Position numbers and translations under genes: made by a program. Shown piece by piece: positions 20,689 through 30,275 of a stretch of DNA of 42,229 nucleotides (within the stretch, counting starts at the first letter, position 1; every line of letters starts with the position of its first letter). This stretch comes from a virus. Under the pieces are notes generated by a model. That model was not told where the DNA came from and did not search any database. It saw only the letters and a program-made list of their open reading frames with translations. The DNA lies in the IMG/VR virus record IMGVR_UViG_3300020156_000049, positions 1 through 42,229 of that record, one strand, 5' to 3'.

Positions 20689-21612
20689 ATGACTGGTGAC
20701 GAGAGCACCCAGCCGGTCGAGGAAGCACTCACGCTTTCCGACCTGGCCGATGACATGGACGAAGGCTCGGATGCTGAGGGCTTGGCAGATCAGGGCGAGG
20801 AACAGGAGCCCGAGCTAGAGGAAACCGAGGGCGAGGAAGAGCAGCCGGACGAGCCGGAAGAAGATGACCCCACCGTCACGTTGAAGCATGACGGCAAGGA
20901 GTTGTCCTTCAAGCAGTCCGAGGTGATCGACCTGGCCCAGAAGGGCCTGGACTACACGAAGAAGACGATGGCTGTGGCTGAGGAGCGCAAGGCCGTCGAG
21001 GCGGAGCGCGCCACGGTCGGCCAGTTGCGGCAGGCCAGCGAGCAGCGCCTGGCCGAGACGGAGGGCCGCTTGCATGCCTTCGTGCAGTTCATGGAGTCGT
21101 GGGCGGGTGAGCCGCCCCCGGCGGAGTTGGCGAGCCGCGATTTGGCCGCCTTTGTACTCCAGAAGGAGCAGTACCAGGAACGAAAGGGCCAGTTGGATAA
21201 CGCCTATCGTGCCATTCAAGCCGTCCAAGCAGAAGCGCAGCGTCACCGCCAAGCGCAGATCGAGGAGCGGGCGAATGCCACTGAGAAGGCGTTGCGCGAC
21301 ACCCTGCCGGACTGGAGTGACGAGCGCATGCATGACCTGGCCCGCTATCTCGGTAGTAACGGGATCAGCCCAGAGTCGGCAGTGGAGGCCTTCGTCAACG
21401 AAGGGGTTTGGAAGCTGGCAGACAAGGCGAAGAAGTACGACGCCCTGATCGCACAGAAGGCCACGCTCAAGCCCAAGACCGAACTCCCCAAGGTGCAGAA
21501 GCCATCGGCGGGAGCGAAGTTGCCCAGCAAAGCAGACGCGCGGCAAGCCGATGCGCTCAAGCGCCATCGTGAAAAGCCGTCAATTGAATCCCTCGCGGAC
21601 CTCATGGACTGA
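20689..21612 (+). CDS. Capsid scaffolding protein
   Basis: The 307-residue protein has a very acidic N-terminus (about residues 1-62, runs of E and D), a long coiled-coil helical middle, and a basic C-terminus (KADARQADALKRHREKPS). It stands between the portal and the major capsid genes. This composition and position are those of scaffolding proteins of P22-like and SU10-like phages, in which the basic end binds the capsid protein. Confidence 0.85.
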   Translation: MTGDESTQPVEEALTLSDLADDMDEGSDAEGLADQGEEQEPELEETEGEEEQPDEPEEDDPTVTLKHDGKELSFKQSEVIDLAQKGLDYTKKTMAVAEERKAVEAERATVGQLRQASEQRLAETEGRLHAFVQFMESWAGEPPPAELASRDLAAFVLQKEQYQERKGQLDNAYRAIQAVQAEAQRHRQAQIEERANATEKALRDTLPDWSDERMHDLARYLGSNGISPESAVEAFVNEGVWKLADKAKKYDALIAQKATLKPKTELPKVQKPSAGAKLPSKADARQADALKRHREKPSIESLADLMD

Positions 21613-21637
21613 GGCCGCACCCTAAGGACATACGGAA

Positions 21638-22603
21638 ATGCCTGCAAATACCCTCATTACCCCCAGCGTGGTCAAGGTCAAGGAGAACGTTCTTGACCAG
21701 ATTTTCAACTTCAACCCGGACGACGCGCCGCTGCTGGCGATGATCGAGCGGACCGATATCGATAACGTGTACTTCGAGTGGCAGCGTGACAGCTACCGCG
21801 CGCCGGACCCGACTCGGGCGGCCATCGAAGGCGCCGATGCGACCTACTCGGCCCAGACTCAGCCGGGCCTGCTGAACAACCGCACTCAGATTTTCCAGGA
21901 CACCGTGTCTGTGTCCAACACCGCCGAGCGCGTGAAGAAGTACGGCCGTGCGAAGGAAGGCAAGCGCCTTCGCATGAAGAAGATGATCGAACTCAAGCGG
22001 GATATGGAGGCCGCTGCGATCTCGTCTGGTGCGACCGTCACCGGCACCTCGGGTGTCGCCGGCCGCCTGCGCGGCCTGTATGGCTTCATCACCAACCGTG
22101 TTGTGGGCGCCTCTGGCGTGGCTCCGGACCCGACGACCAACACCGCGCCTGTGACGGGCACGGATGTGTCGGTCACCGAGACCATGCTCAAGACGGGCAT
22201 CCAGACCTGCTACCAGAACGGCGGCTCGGGCTCGATTGTGATGTGCTCGCCGGCCCACAAAGTCAAGGTGTCGTCCTTCACCGGCAACGTGCAGCGTACC
22301 AACGAGGTTGGCAGCAAGCAGGCCGCGGTGCTGAATGCCGCGTTCGACTTCTACCGCTCGGACTTCGGCGTCACCAAGGTGGTTCCGAACCGCGTGCAGG
22401 CCGTTGCTGCGGCTGGCCTGAACGACACGCTGTACATTTTCGACACCGATAAGCTGGCGCTGGCGCAGCTGCGTCCGTTCGAGTCGGAGCGGCTTGCCAC
22501 CGTGGGCGATGCCCAGAACTGGCAGGTGCGCACCGAAGTGTCGCTGCTGGTGCGTGATGAGAAGCCGCTGTACGCCATTACCGACATTCTGGCGGCTGGC
22601 TAA
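21638..22603 (+). CDS. Major capsid protein, SU10/DUF5309 type (HK97 fold)
   Basis: The 321-residue protein matches the DUF5309 (SU10 major capsid) pattern: an N-terminal NTLITPSVVKVKENVLDQIF, then DNVYFEWQRDSY and QIFQDTVSVSNTAERV, and the ending VRDEKPLYAITDILAAG. It follows the scaffold gene and is followed at once by a strong terminator, as expected for the most abundant late protein. Confidence 0.9.
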   Translation: MPANTLITPSVVKVKENVLDQIFNFNPDDAPLLAMIERTDIDNVYFEWQRDSYRAPDPTRAAIEGADATYSAQTQPGLLNNRTQIFQDTVSVSNTAERVKKYGRAKEGKRLRMKKMIELKRDMEAAAISSGATVTGTSGVAGRLRGLYGFITNRVVGASGVAPDPTTNTAPVTGTDVSVTETMLKTGIQTCYQNGGSGSIVMCSPAHKVKVSSFTGNVQRTNEVGSKQAAVLNAAFDFYRSDFGVTKVVPNRVQAVAAAGLNDTLYIFDTDKLALAQLRPFESERLATVGDAQNWQVRTEVSLLVRDEKPLYAITDILAAG

Positions 22604-22649
22604 GGAAGAGTCCCCACGGAGGGGCTTAGTGCCACATGGAAGTGGCTCA

Positions 22650-22680
22650 GGGGGTCGGCTTCGGTCGGCCCCCTCTTTTT
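22650..22680 (+). terminator. Strong Rho-independent terminator with UUCG tetraloop
   Basis: GGGGGTCGGC and GTCGGCCCCC pair over 10 bp (two G-U) around a TTCG tetraloop, closed by C-G, and are followed by TCTTTTT. Two smaller hairpins precede it (CCCC/GGGG at about 22612-22624, and GCCAC/GTGGC at 22631-22646). It lies directly downstream of the capsid gene and probably reduces transcription of the tail genes relative to capsid, or protects the 3' end of the capsid message. Confidence 0.85.
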
Positions 22681-22696
22681 ATTCAAGGGACGAGCG

Positions 22697-22987
22697 ATGA
22701 AACAGGCGTGGATTGAAGACGTTGACGACGACTCTATTGCATTCGTCCACGGCGTCTCAGGGCAAGCCTTGGACACGCTCGCCACCTACTGCCGCGAGGC
22801 GGGCGATGCCCACCGTAGCGGGGGTGACTGGAAGCATGCCGCCAGTGTGGACACCACCGTGATCATTGCGTGGTGCAACAAGCGAGGCGTGACCTTCAAC
22901 CGGTTCATGAACGATGAGCCGTTGCAGAACGCGTTCCTCAATGACCCTGAGAACGCCCCTTTCCGCATTTGGCGTGGAAGGGTTTGA
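22697..22987 (+). CDS. Small hypothetical protein between capsid and adaptor genes
   Basis: The 96-residue protein (MKQAWIEDVDDDSIAFVHGV) is mixed alpha/beta and ends RIWRGRV. It is the first gene after the terminator. The function is unknown; a head accessory role is possible from its place. Confidence 0.6.
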   Translation: MKQAWIEDVDDDSIAFVHGVSGQALDTLATYCREAGDAHRSGGDWKHAASVDTTVIIAWCNKRGVTFNRFMNDEPLQNAFLNDPENAPFRIWRGRV

Positions 22988-22989
22988 AC

Positions 22990-23619
22990 ATGCAGTTCTC
23001 CAACTACGCCGAGTTCCGCACGGCCGTGCTGCGGATGATCGACGGCGACGACGTAAGTACCACGTTCTCCACCCAGACGCTTGATCTTCTGATCGCGCTG
23101 GGCGAGTCGCGGGTTTATGACGGCGTGCCAGGCACGTCCGGCCTGCGGGCCAGCACGATGCAGGCACCGCTGGTGGGCACTGTGGCCTCAAATGCGGTGG
23201 CGCTGCCTTCTGACTGCCTGGAGTTGGAGATTGTCTGGTTTGACCCTGACAAGCCTCTGGAGGCGGTCTCCGAGTCCGACCTGCGTGCACGGTCGCGCTG
23301 GAACACGGGCGGCGATGCCCGCCAGTACGCGCAGTCCGGTGACTCGATCATCTTTGCCCCTGAGCAGTCCAACGGGCTGTCCGTGGGTGGTCGGTACTTC
23401 CAGCGTCCGACGGATATCAAGGACGGGCTGCATGCCACGTTCAACCGATACCCCGAGGTGTTCTTGTTCGGCGCACTCGCCGAGTCAGCCCCCTTCCTGG
23501 GCGAGGACGACCGGATTCCGATGTGGGAGGCGATGTTCCTGCGCTGGCTGACCGGTGCAAACGCCACCGAACGCAACAGGGTTTTCGCCGGCTCCAAGCT
23601 GCGCCAGAAGGTGCGCTGA
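22990..23619 (+). CDS. Head-tail adaptor protein (gp4-like)
   Basis: The 209-residue protein begins QFSNYAEFRTAVLRMIDGDD and has LDLLIALGESRVYDGV, then LPSDCLELEIVWF. This is the pattern of phage adaptor proteins that sit below the portal in podoviruses with SU10-type capsids. The next gene codes for a gp10-like tail hub protein, which agrees. P22 gp4 is of similar size (166). Confidence 0.8.
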   Translation: MQFSNYAEFRTAVLRMIDGDDVSTTFSTQTLDLLIALGESRVYDGVPGTSGLRASTMQAPLVGTVASNAVALPSDCLELEIVWFDPDKPLEAVSESDLRARSRWNTGGDARQYAQSGDSIIFAPEQSNGLSVGGRYFQRPTDIKDGLHATFNRYPEVFLFGALAESAPFLGEDDRIPMWEAMFLRWLTGANATERNRVFAGSKLRQKVR

Positions 23620-23623
23620 CCGC

Positions 23624-25024
23624 ATGCAAACCAACTTTCTCGGTGCGGCCTACACGCTCCGGTCGCACCCGCTCGCAGCACAGACCTGCATCAACCTGTA
23701 TGTGGAGCCCAACGAGTCCGGCAACGGTGATGTGGGCGGGTTCTACGGCACTCCCGGCAAGCGCTTGCTGCTGACGCTGCCTAGCCTCGGTTGCCGTGGT
23801 GCGAAGGCAGCCAATGGGTATCTGTGGACGGTCTACGGGTCAAAGATCTACCGGATCGGCTCAAATCTGGGCATTACTGAGATCGGCGATATCCCCAGCA
23901 GCACGGGGGCCGTGGAGATTCAGAACAACGTCGGAAGCGTAGTGGTGGCCCATCCGTCTGGGTGGCACGCCATCGACACCGAGACGCTGGCCGTCACGGT
24001 CGTTGAAGATGCGCCAACCATGTCGGACGTGTCGTTCATCGACAACTATCTGGTGGGCGCCGCAGCCAACGGCTCGTATGTGTGGGCCAACCTCAACAGC
24101 ACGGTTGTGGATGCACTGAGTTTCGCCTCGGCAGAGGGGAATCCCGACAAGATCGTGCGTACTCTGGCCGACCACCGGGAGCTGTGGCTATTCGGCACCG
24201 AGTCGGTGGAGGTGGCGGTGGTGACTTCGGACCCCGACCTGCCCTTCACCAGAACCAGCTACATCGAACAGGGGATCATGGCCCCGCGCACCGCTGCCAA
24301 GGAGGACAACAGCGTCTTCTGGCTCGGTCGCAACGAGCGAGGGCAGGGTGTGGTCTACGTGGCGCAGGGCTATATCCCGCGCCGAATCAGTACCTTTGCC
24401 ATCGAGCAGGCCATTGCCGGTTACGCCAGCCCTGAGACGGCTACGGCCTATACCTACCAGCAGGACGGCCATCACTTCTATGTGTTGTGCTTCGATGAGG
24501 CCACCTGGGTCTACGATATCAACACCCAGCTTTGGCACCAACGTGCGTGGCGCGAGCCTGGCACTGGCCTGTTGAAGCGGGATCGCACTAGCGCGCACGC
24601 CATGCTCGGTGGGCGCCATCTGGTCGGGGATTGGGAGGACGGGCGCCTGTATGCCCTGGAAACCGATTACTACCTGGACGATCAAGACCCCATCTATCGC
24701 GAGCGCGCCTGGCCTCAGGCAGAGGGTGAGAACCGGTTGATCCGCTACGACCGCGCCGAGCTAATGGGCGACATGGGCGTAGGTCTGGATGGCGACGGAA
24801 TCGATGCCGACCCCTCTGTGTGGCTGTCGTGGAGTGATGACGGCGGTCGTACTTGGGGCAACGAGCACGAACGCAGCATAGGCCGCATAGGCCAGTACCG
24901 ACTGCGTGCCGTGTGGCGACGCCTCAACCGCGCCCGCACCCGCTACTTCCGCCTGCGTACTACGGCTGCTGTACGTGTTGCCTGGCGCGGCTTCAACATT
25001 GACGTGAGCGTGTCCAAGAAATGA
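23624..25024 (+). CDS. Packaged DNA stabilisation protein, P22 gp10-like
   Basis: The 466-residue protein, starting QTNFLGAAYTLRSHPLAAQT, is beta-rich throughout with repeated short strands (GYLWTVYGSKIYRIG, ELWLFGTESVEV, FWLGRNERGQGVVY), as expected for the beta-propeller-like gp10 tail hub that closes the portal after packaging. P22 gp10 is 472 residues. I place the start at ATG 23624, just after the adaptor stop. Confidence 0.85.
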   Translation: MQTNFLGAAYTLRSHPLAAQTCINLYVEPNESGNGDVGGFYGTPGKRLLLTLPSLGCRGAKAANGYLWTVYGSKIYRIGSNLGITEIGDIPSSTGAVEIQNNVGSVVVAHPSGWHAIDTETLAVTVVEDAPTMSDVSFIDNYLVGAAANGSYVWANLNSTVVDALSFASAEGNPDKIVRTLADHRELWLFGTESVEVAVVTSDPDLPFTRTSYIEQGIMAPRTAAKEDNSVFWLGRNERGQGVVYVAQGYIPRRISTFAIEQAIAGYASPETATAYTYQQDGHHFYVLCFDEATWVYDINTQLWHQRAWREPGTGLLKRDRTSAHAMLGGRHLVGDWEDGRLYALETDYYLDDQDPIYRERAWPQAEGENRLIRYDRAELMGDMGVGLDGDGIDADPSVWLSWSDDGGRTWGNEHERSIGRIGQYRLRAVWRRLNRARTRYFRLRTTAAVRVAWRGFNIDVSVSKK

Positions 25025-25599
25025 GCCTGACGACTACTGCACGTAACGAGGCGCTCAATGCCATCGTGATCGATACGATGAGCCTGCACAGCGGATTCCC
25101 TGGCGCAACGGGCGCCAACGAGCTGACCGGTAGCGGGTATGCCCGCGTTGCCTGTTCGTTCAACGCTGCCTCTGGCGGGGTTCGCACCCTGTCGGCCGTC
25201 ACCAACTTCACCGTGGGCGCGGGGCATACGGTGCGCTGGGCGGGTCTGTGGGCGTCCACCGTGTTCAAGGGCTACTCGCCTAATGGTGGGAGCCCCAAGG
25301 AGTTTCAGGCCGATGCGAGCACCGATGTGTTCTCGGTTCCCGGCCATGGGTACGTCGCCAATGACCCCGTGGTGTTCTATGGCGGCACGGTACCTGCTGG
25401 CCTCACCGAGGGCACGATCTACTACGCGCGCGACGTGACGACCAACACGTTCAAGGTGGCCGCCACGGCCGGTGGTGCGGCCATAGACATTACCGGGGCC
25501 GGGGCATCGGACTGTGTGGTGTCCAAAATCGTAGAGAACGCCTATGGCGGCGCGGGCACTCACACCATTAACAGCTGGTCGATTGGCGCGGTGTTCTGA
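25021..25599 (+). CDS. Virion-associated beta-rich protein
   Basis: The 192-residue protein has small-residue-rich beta segments and an internal stretch with ASTDVFSVPGHGYVANDPVV and LTEGTIYYARDVTTNTFKVA, a pattern found in phage tail and fibre proteins. It starts in an ATGA overlap with the gp10-like gene. It is probably a minor tail or decoration protein. Confidence 0.65.
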   Translation: MSLTTTARNEALNAIVIDTMSLHSGFPGATGANELTGSGYARVACSFNAASGGVRTLSAVTNFTVGAGHTVRWAGLWASTVFKGYSPNGGSPKEFQADASTDVFSVPGHGYVANDPVVFYGGTVPAGLTEGTIYYARDVTTNTFKVAATAGGAAIDITGAGASDCVVSKIVENAYGGAGTHTINSWSIGAVF

Positions 25600-26087
25600 T
25601 GGCCGCGGCCGGATGCGCCATTTCGGTTGGCTTTCGTTCTTCGGCCGAGCCTGGCACCACCAACAGCGTGTCGTGCGCAACGGTAGCGGGGTTCGCCAGC
25701 GCCTCGGCTCCGGTGGCCTGGGCTGGCAAGGATGCCTCCCGCAAGGTCTCAGACTGGCTTCCGCGCATTGACGAGAAGGTGATTGATCCGCGCACGGGGT
25801 TCTTTACGACGCGCTGGTACAACTACCTTCGCGAGGTAGGCGAGCGCCTAGGTGGCGTGCAGGGACCGTCAATTGTCCAAGTGCAAACCTCCGTCTCAGA
25901 CACCCAGGCGCAAGTAGCGGAAGTGACCAACTACGCCGTGCAGGTTTCTGACTATGCGCAAGGGGTTGCAGCCACATCAGCCGCAACTGCGGAAGTAGCA
26001 CAAACCAACGGCCTGAGCGGAGCTTCATCGATCCCGCCCGCGCCATCACCGCCAACGCGGCCAAGCGGCGGCGAACACGAAATCTAG
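25599..26087 (+). CDS. Tail-associated protein with coiled coil
   Basis: The 162-residue protein has a conserved-looking centre DPRTGFFTTRWYNYLREVGE, common in short phage tail proteins, then a coiled-coil stretch (QTSVSDTQAQVAEVTNYAVQ) and a proline-rich end. By position it could be the tail needle or a connector between hub and spike. It starts in a TGATG overlap. Confidence 0.6.
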   Translation: MAAAGCAISVGFRSSAEPGTTNSVSCATVAGFASASAPVAWAGKDASRKVSDWLPRIDEKVIDPRTGFFTTRWYNYLREVGERLGGVQGPSIVQVQTSVSDTQAQVAEVTNYAVQVSDYAQGVAATSAATAEVAQTNGLSGASSIPPAPSPPTRPSGGEHEI

Positions 26088-26102
26088 CAGGAGAGGCCAA
26101 GG

Positions 26103-26912
26103 ATGGCTTTTGATTGGGGTAGCGTCATCGGCGCTGTCGGCTCTATTGCGTCCGGTTTGATCAACAAGAAGTCCAGCAAGGACGCAGCCAAGGCGCAGAC
26201 CGATGCGGCGAGCGGATCGAATCAGGTCTTGCTCGACATGTTCAATCAGTCGCGTGCGGACTATGAGCCGTGGCGGCAGGCAGGCCTTACCGGCCTGAAC
26301 GAGTACATGAGCCTGCTGGGATTGCCCACGGGCAGTGTGCAGTCGGCATCGGTCAATCCGGCGCAGGCGTACTTGGCGGCAAATCCAGACGTAGCCGCAG
26401 ATAGCCACTTTGCGCAGAACCCATATGAGCACTATCTCCAGTACGGCCAGAAGGAGGGGCGCACCTGGGGTGCAGTGCCCACGGCTGCATCGAACAAAGA
26501 CCCGGCCACCGCCCAGCAGGACGCGTTCAACCGCTTTCGCGCCACTCCCGGCTACCAGTTCAACATGCAGGAGGGCGTGCGCGCCCTGGATTCGTCCGCG
26601 AACGCCTCTGGCGGCCTGTTTTCTGGCAAGGCAGGCAAGGCGCTGACCAAGTACGGTCAGGGGCTGGCGGACAACACCTACAACGACTACATGAACCGTC
26701 TCGGCTCGCTGTCCGGGGTGGGGCAGACCGCCACCAATTCCGTCGCTGGACTGGGTCAGTCCACTGCGCAGGGGGTTGGCAGCAACTTGCTGAGCGCCGG
26801 CAACGCACGCGCCTCGGGCATCCTCGGTGCAGGCCAGGCCAACAGCAACACGCTCAACAACCTAGGCTACTTCGCCAACCAGTGGGGCACCAACTCGGGG
26901 TACTGGAACTGA
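26103..26912 (+). CDS. DNA ejection (transfer) protein 1
   Basis: The 269-residue protein has an N-terminal small hydrophobic region ([20 protein letters not shown]), an alanine-rich middle and a C-terminal part with [20 protein letters not shown] and [11 protein letters not shown]. This is characteristic of internal virion or DNA-transfer proteins of P22-like and related podoviruses. It is the first of three consecutive ejection-type genes. Confidence 0.75.
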   Translation: MAFDWGSVIGAVGSIASGLINKKSSKDAAKAQTDAASGSNQVLLDMFNQSRADYEPWRQAGLTGLNEYMSLLGLPTGSVQSASVNPAQAYLAANPDVAADSHFAQNPYEHYLQYGQKEGRTWGAVPTAASNKDPATAQQDAFNRFRATPGYQFNMQEGVRALDSSANASGGLFSGKAGKALTKYGQGLADNTYNDYMNRLGSLSGVGQTATNSVAGLGQSTAQGVGSNLLSAGNARASGILGAGQANSNTLNNLGYFANQWGTNSGYWN

Positions 26913-28417
26913 TGGCTTCGTTTGCTGAAATGTGGGAGGCGGGCGGTCAAGCCGCTCGTGAGGGCCAGAAACGCAGGGCGCTGGCCGACTACCTGCTGCC
27001 GGCCACTCAGGGCGACAGTGCGGCCGTGTCCAAGCTCTACGGCGCCGGAGCCGGCGGCGAAGCCATGCAGGCGCAGCAGTTTGCGGCCAAGCAGCGTGAT
27101 GCGGACATGGACGAGTTCGGCAAGGTGTCCTCGGCGTTCGCTCAGACGGGCGATCCGAGCCTGTACAAGGCTTGGCGGGCGGGTGCGGTCAAGTTGGGCT
27201 TGCCTGCGGACATGCCCGAAGCCCTGACCGACCCGAGCGACCTGCAAGGAGCGCGTCAGGCGGCGCTGGCCTTTGCAAAGGCATACGGTGGCGCTCAGGC
27301 AGACAGTACGCCGGCCTCCATTCGTGAGTTGCAGATGCTGCGCGATGATCCGCACCTGGCCGCATTGGACATGAAGCGCCGCACGGCGGGCTTCGACCGT
27401 CCCCAGCTGATTGAGACCGATTCCGGCTACGCCTGGGCCACGCCAGACGGTGCCAAGCCCCTGAACTATGGGGCCGGTCAGCCGTCCAACGACCTGAGCG
27501 AGTTGCAGCGCCGTCTGGCGATGCTCCAGGGCGGCCGGATGACCAGCGGACTTCGCACCCCTGAGCACAACGCTGCCGTAGGTGGCAAGCCGAACAGCCA
27601 GCACCTGCGGGGCACGGCTGCTGATTTCGCTGTCCCAGCGACAGAGCGCGGAGCCTTCATGGAGCAGGCACGGGCGCAAGGCTTCCAACCCATCGATGAA
27701 GGCGACCACGTTCACGTGCAGCTGCCGCGATCCACGGGCGGCCGAGTCATGCCCCGCACCAAGGCCGCTGAGGGATCGTTTCAGACCCTCACGGCCGACG
27801 AGGTGGCGCAGATGGGGTTGCCTGCCGGAACGGTCGCACAGCGCAGCCCAAGCGGTCAGGTGCAGATCGTAAACAAGCCGCGTGACCTTCCCACGGGGGG
27901 ACAGGTCATCGACAACGGTGACGGAACGACGACCTACATTCCTGCGGGCAAGGTTAGTGAGGGCGAGCGCAATGCCTCCGGCTTCTTCCACCGCATGGAG
28001 CGCGCGACGGGCATTCTGGAAGGTCTGGAATCTGGCGGATACAACCCGACGAACTCAACGGACCGCGCCGCGATCACCTTGGCGGACAGTGGCGGTATAT
28101 CTGGCGCCTTCGCCCGAGGCAAGGTCTCCGATGAGGGGCAGAAGTACCACCAAGCGGCCATGGATTGGGTGCGGGCCAAGCTGCGCAAAGAGTCTGGCGC
28201 AGCCATTGGTAAAGATGAAGCCCGACAGGAATACGAAAACTACTTCCCGGTTTTCGGTGACTCCAAAGCGGTGATCGAACAGAAGCGACAGGCCCGCATT
28301 GAGGCCAACAAGGCAATGCGCGCATCCGGCGGTGGTGCATTGCCGCCGGGCCAGGGCACGCGCACTACCGCTGCTGGGAAAAGCAACATTGACGCTCTCT
28401 TGGAGAAGTACAAGTAA
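26912..28417 (+). CDS. Ejection protein with embedded M15-type peptidase domain
   Basis: The 501-residue protein has an Ala/Gly-rich helical N-terminus and, at about residues 205-272, a VanY/M15-like domain: [16 protein letters not shown], then [11 protein letters not shown] (zinc His and Asp) and [11 protein letters not shown] (final His). Such domains cleave peptide cross-links in peptidoglycan. The rest resembles virion ejection proteins. It probably opens the cell wall during DNA entry. The start overlaps the previous stop (TGATG). Confidence 0.8.
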   Translation: MASFAEMWEAGGQAAREGQKRRALADYLLPATQGDSAAVSKLYGAGAGGEAMQAQQFAAKQRDADMDEFGKVSSAFAQTGDPSLYKAWRAGAVKLGLPADMPEALTDPSDLQGARQAALAFAKAYGGAQADSTPASIRELQMLRDDPHLAALDMKRRTAGFDRPQLIETDSGYAWATPDGAKPLNYGAGQPSNDLSELQRRLAMLQGGRMTSGLRTPEHNAAVGGKPNSQHLRGTAADFAVPATERGAFMEQARAQGFQPIDEGDHVHVQLPRSTGGRVMPRTKAAEGSFQTLTADEVAQMGLPAGTVAQRSPSGQVQIVNKPRDLPTGGQVIDNGDGTTTYIPAGKVSEGERNASGFFHRMERATGILEGLESGGYNPTNSTDRAAITLADSGGISGAFARGKVSDEGQKYHQAAMDWVRAKLRKESGAAIGKDEARQEYENYFPVFGDSKAVIEQKRQARIEANKAMRASGGGALPPGQGTRTTAAGKSNIDALLEKYK

Positions 28418-30108
28418 TGGCAACCCTTGAACAGCTCGAATCCGCGCTGGTCAAGGCGGATCAGGCCGGCAACGTTGACGATGCCCGCGCCTTTGCGGCA
28501 GAAATCCGCCGCCTCCGCGAGCAGAGTCAGGCAGCCCCAGCTGCGCCCAAGGCCCCTGCTGCAAAAGACCCCACTGAGGGCATGTCCGGCAGTGAGCGCT
28601 TCTGGGCTGGCGCCGGCAAGGCCGTACATGACACCGGTCTGGGGCTGGGCCAAGTCGCTATGGGGCGAGGCCTGAGCGGCGCGCAGTTCATCAAGCCCCT
28701 GCTTGATCGGATCAACCCGCAGGCTTCGGAGCAGGCGTTTACCGCCCTCTCGCAGCCTATGCGCGATCTGAATTCGGCTGTTGCGAAGTCCCGCGTTACG
28801 GATGCCCCGCTAGCCGACACCGCTGGTGGAACAGCGGGTTCGGTCGCCGGCAACATCGCGATGCTGGCCATCCCTGGCGGTGCTGCGGGTAAGGCTCCCA
28901 CCCTTGGCGCTCGGCTCGGCCTGAATGCCGCATTGGGTGCAGCGTCCGGCGCCATGGCCCCCGTCACCGAGGATGAAAGTCGCACTCAGAACGCCGTAGT
29001 GGGCGGCGCGCTGGGGCTTGGGGGCTCTGCGGTGGGCGAAGGGCTCGGCGCCCTTGCTTCTCGTGCCCGCAGTGCCATCGATCCGGTTAAACAGCAGGCC
29101 GTGCAGCTTGCCCAGCGCTCGGGCATCCCGCTCCACATCTCACAGCTTTCAGACTCCATCCCGGTCAAGACGATGGCGTCCATGGCGAAGTACCTGCCTT
29201 TCAGTGGGGCGGGGAAGGCGGCGGCCAATCAGCAGCAGGCATTTAACCGTGCTGTAGGGCAGACCTTTGGGGCTGACTCTGGAAAGCTCACTGACGAAGT
29301 GATGAAGCAGGCTCGGCAGAGCCTGAGCCGTCAGTACGAAGAGATTTACGCAAGGAACGAGGTGCCCCTGACGCCCGATGCTTTGGGCAAGCTGGCGAGC
29401 GTGGAGACGGACGTAGCGGGTCGACTGACTCAGGACGAAGCCGCGGTGATCCGCAAGCAGCTTGACCGCATTCTGGGCGAAGTAAACGAATCTGGCGCCT
29501 TGACCGGCCAGAAGTATCAAGCGCTGCGGAGCAAGATCATGCTCGCTGAGGGCGGGGACCGGATCGGCTCTGCTGTAAAGGAAGTCCGCAAGGCGCTGGA
29601 TGACATTGCCGAGAAGGCTGTTGGTTCGGAGGACGCGGCCAAGCTCAAGCAGCTTCGTAGCCAGTGGGCCAACATGCGCACCACCGAAGACCTGTTGAAG
29701 CAGGTTGCGGGCGCTAACGGGGACGTATCGCCGGCCCGTCTGTGGGCCGCAGTGCGCAATGGAAGCACGGGCGAAATGCGCGATTTGGCGCGCTTGGGTC
29801 AGACGGTTCTCAAAGACCCGATCCCCGATAGCGGCACCGCAGGGCGGCTCCTTAGCTTGGGCGCATTGGGTACTGGCTCGGTTACCGGTGCTTTGCCCGG
29901 AATTGCGGGTTTGATCGGCGCCGGTGCCACTGTGGGTCGCGCGTTGAACAGTCCGACCCTGGCCCGCCTGGTTGCGAACCGTACTCCCGGGACTGGACTA
30001 GCTGCCCTTGCCCGAGGCGTCCCCATGGCCGCCTTGGCTGGCGTCCCCGTCGCTGTATCGGCTGATGCCGTCGAAACCAAGCCTCGGAAGCGGTTGGACA
30101 ACCGCTGA
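28417..30108 (+). CDS. DNA ejection protein 3 (large internal virion protein)
   Basis: The 563-residue protein has a helical N-terminus (ATLEQLESALVKADQAGNVD), Gly/Ala-rich hydrophobic stretches (GNIAMLAIPGGAAG; GALGLGGSAVGEGLG) that could insert into a membrane, a long helical middle, and a further glycine-rich hydrophobic end with GIAGLIGAGATVG. This shape is common for the largest ejection protein of podoviruses. It starts in a TAATG overlap. Confidence 0.75.
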   Translation: MATLEQLESALVKADQAGNVDDARAFAAEIRRLREQSQAAPAAPKAPAAKDPTEGMSGSERFWAGAGKAVHDTGLGLGQVAMGRGLSGAQFIKPLLDRINPQASEQAFTALSQPMRDLNSAVAKSRVTDAPLADTAGGTAGSVAGNIAMLAIPGGAAGKAPTLGARLGLNAALGAASGAMAPVTEDESRTQNAVVGGALGLGGSAVGEGLGALASRARSAIDPVKQQAVQLAQRSGIPLHISQLSDSIPVKTMASMAKYLPFSGAGKAAANQQQAFNRAVGQTFGADSGKLTDEVMKQARQSLSRQYEEIYARNEVPLTPDALGKLASVETDVAGRLTQDEAAVIRKQLDRILGEVNESGALTGQKYQALRSKIMLAEGGDRIGSAVKEVRKALDDIAEKAVGSEDAAKLKQLRSQWANMRTTEDLLKQVAGANGDVSPARLWAAVRNGSTGEMRDLARLGQTVLKDPIPDSGTAGRLLSLGALGTGSVTGALPGIAGLIGAGATVGRALNSPTLARLVANRTPGTGLAALARGVPMAALAGVPVAVSADAVETKPRKRLDNR

Positions 30109-30219
30109 GGTGTAGTAGGTCCGGCGCTCTCGCCGACGAATTATCCAGTGTTTGGCCGCCTGCCATCCCATCAAAACGAGGGGTGTTAGGGCTGCGGCTA
30201 TGGCGCGGGATGTGTCCAT
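29998..30219 (-). CDS. Possible small membrane protein on the opposite strand
   Basis: A minus-strand frame starts at ATG 30219 behind AAAAGG and gives DTSRAIAAALTPLVLMGWQA followed by a basic patch (IIRRRERR), like small single-span phage proteins. The first 40 codons lie in the otherwise empty 167-base gap before the tailspike gene; the rest runs antisense inside the ejection gene. It is the only leftward frame in the late operon and is therefore uncertain. Confidence 0.35.
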   Translation of the reverse strand: MDTSRAIAAALTPLVLMGWQAAKHWIIRRRERRTYYTSAVVQPLPRLGFDGISRYSDGDASQGGHGDASGKGS

Positions 30220-30275
30220 AGCGGCCTTTTACCACATTTCGGCAGGAAGCCGAAGCAATCAGGAGCAGCCAAGGA

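Noticed and set aside
20815-21567. Minus-strand open frame of 250 codons opposite the scaffold gene
   Set aside because: The frame is Leu/Arg-rich because it is the complement of an acidic coiled-coil gene; no independent evidence.
26867-27991. Minus-strand open frame of 374 codons opposite the M15 ejection gene
   Set aside because: The plus-strand gene has a coherent domain and coupled start and stop; the antisense frame has low-complexity Arg/Leu/Gly composition.
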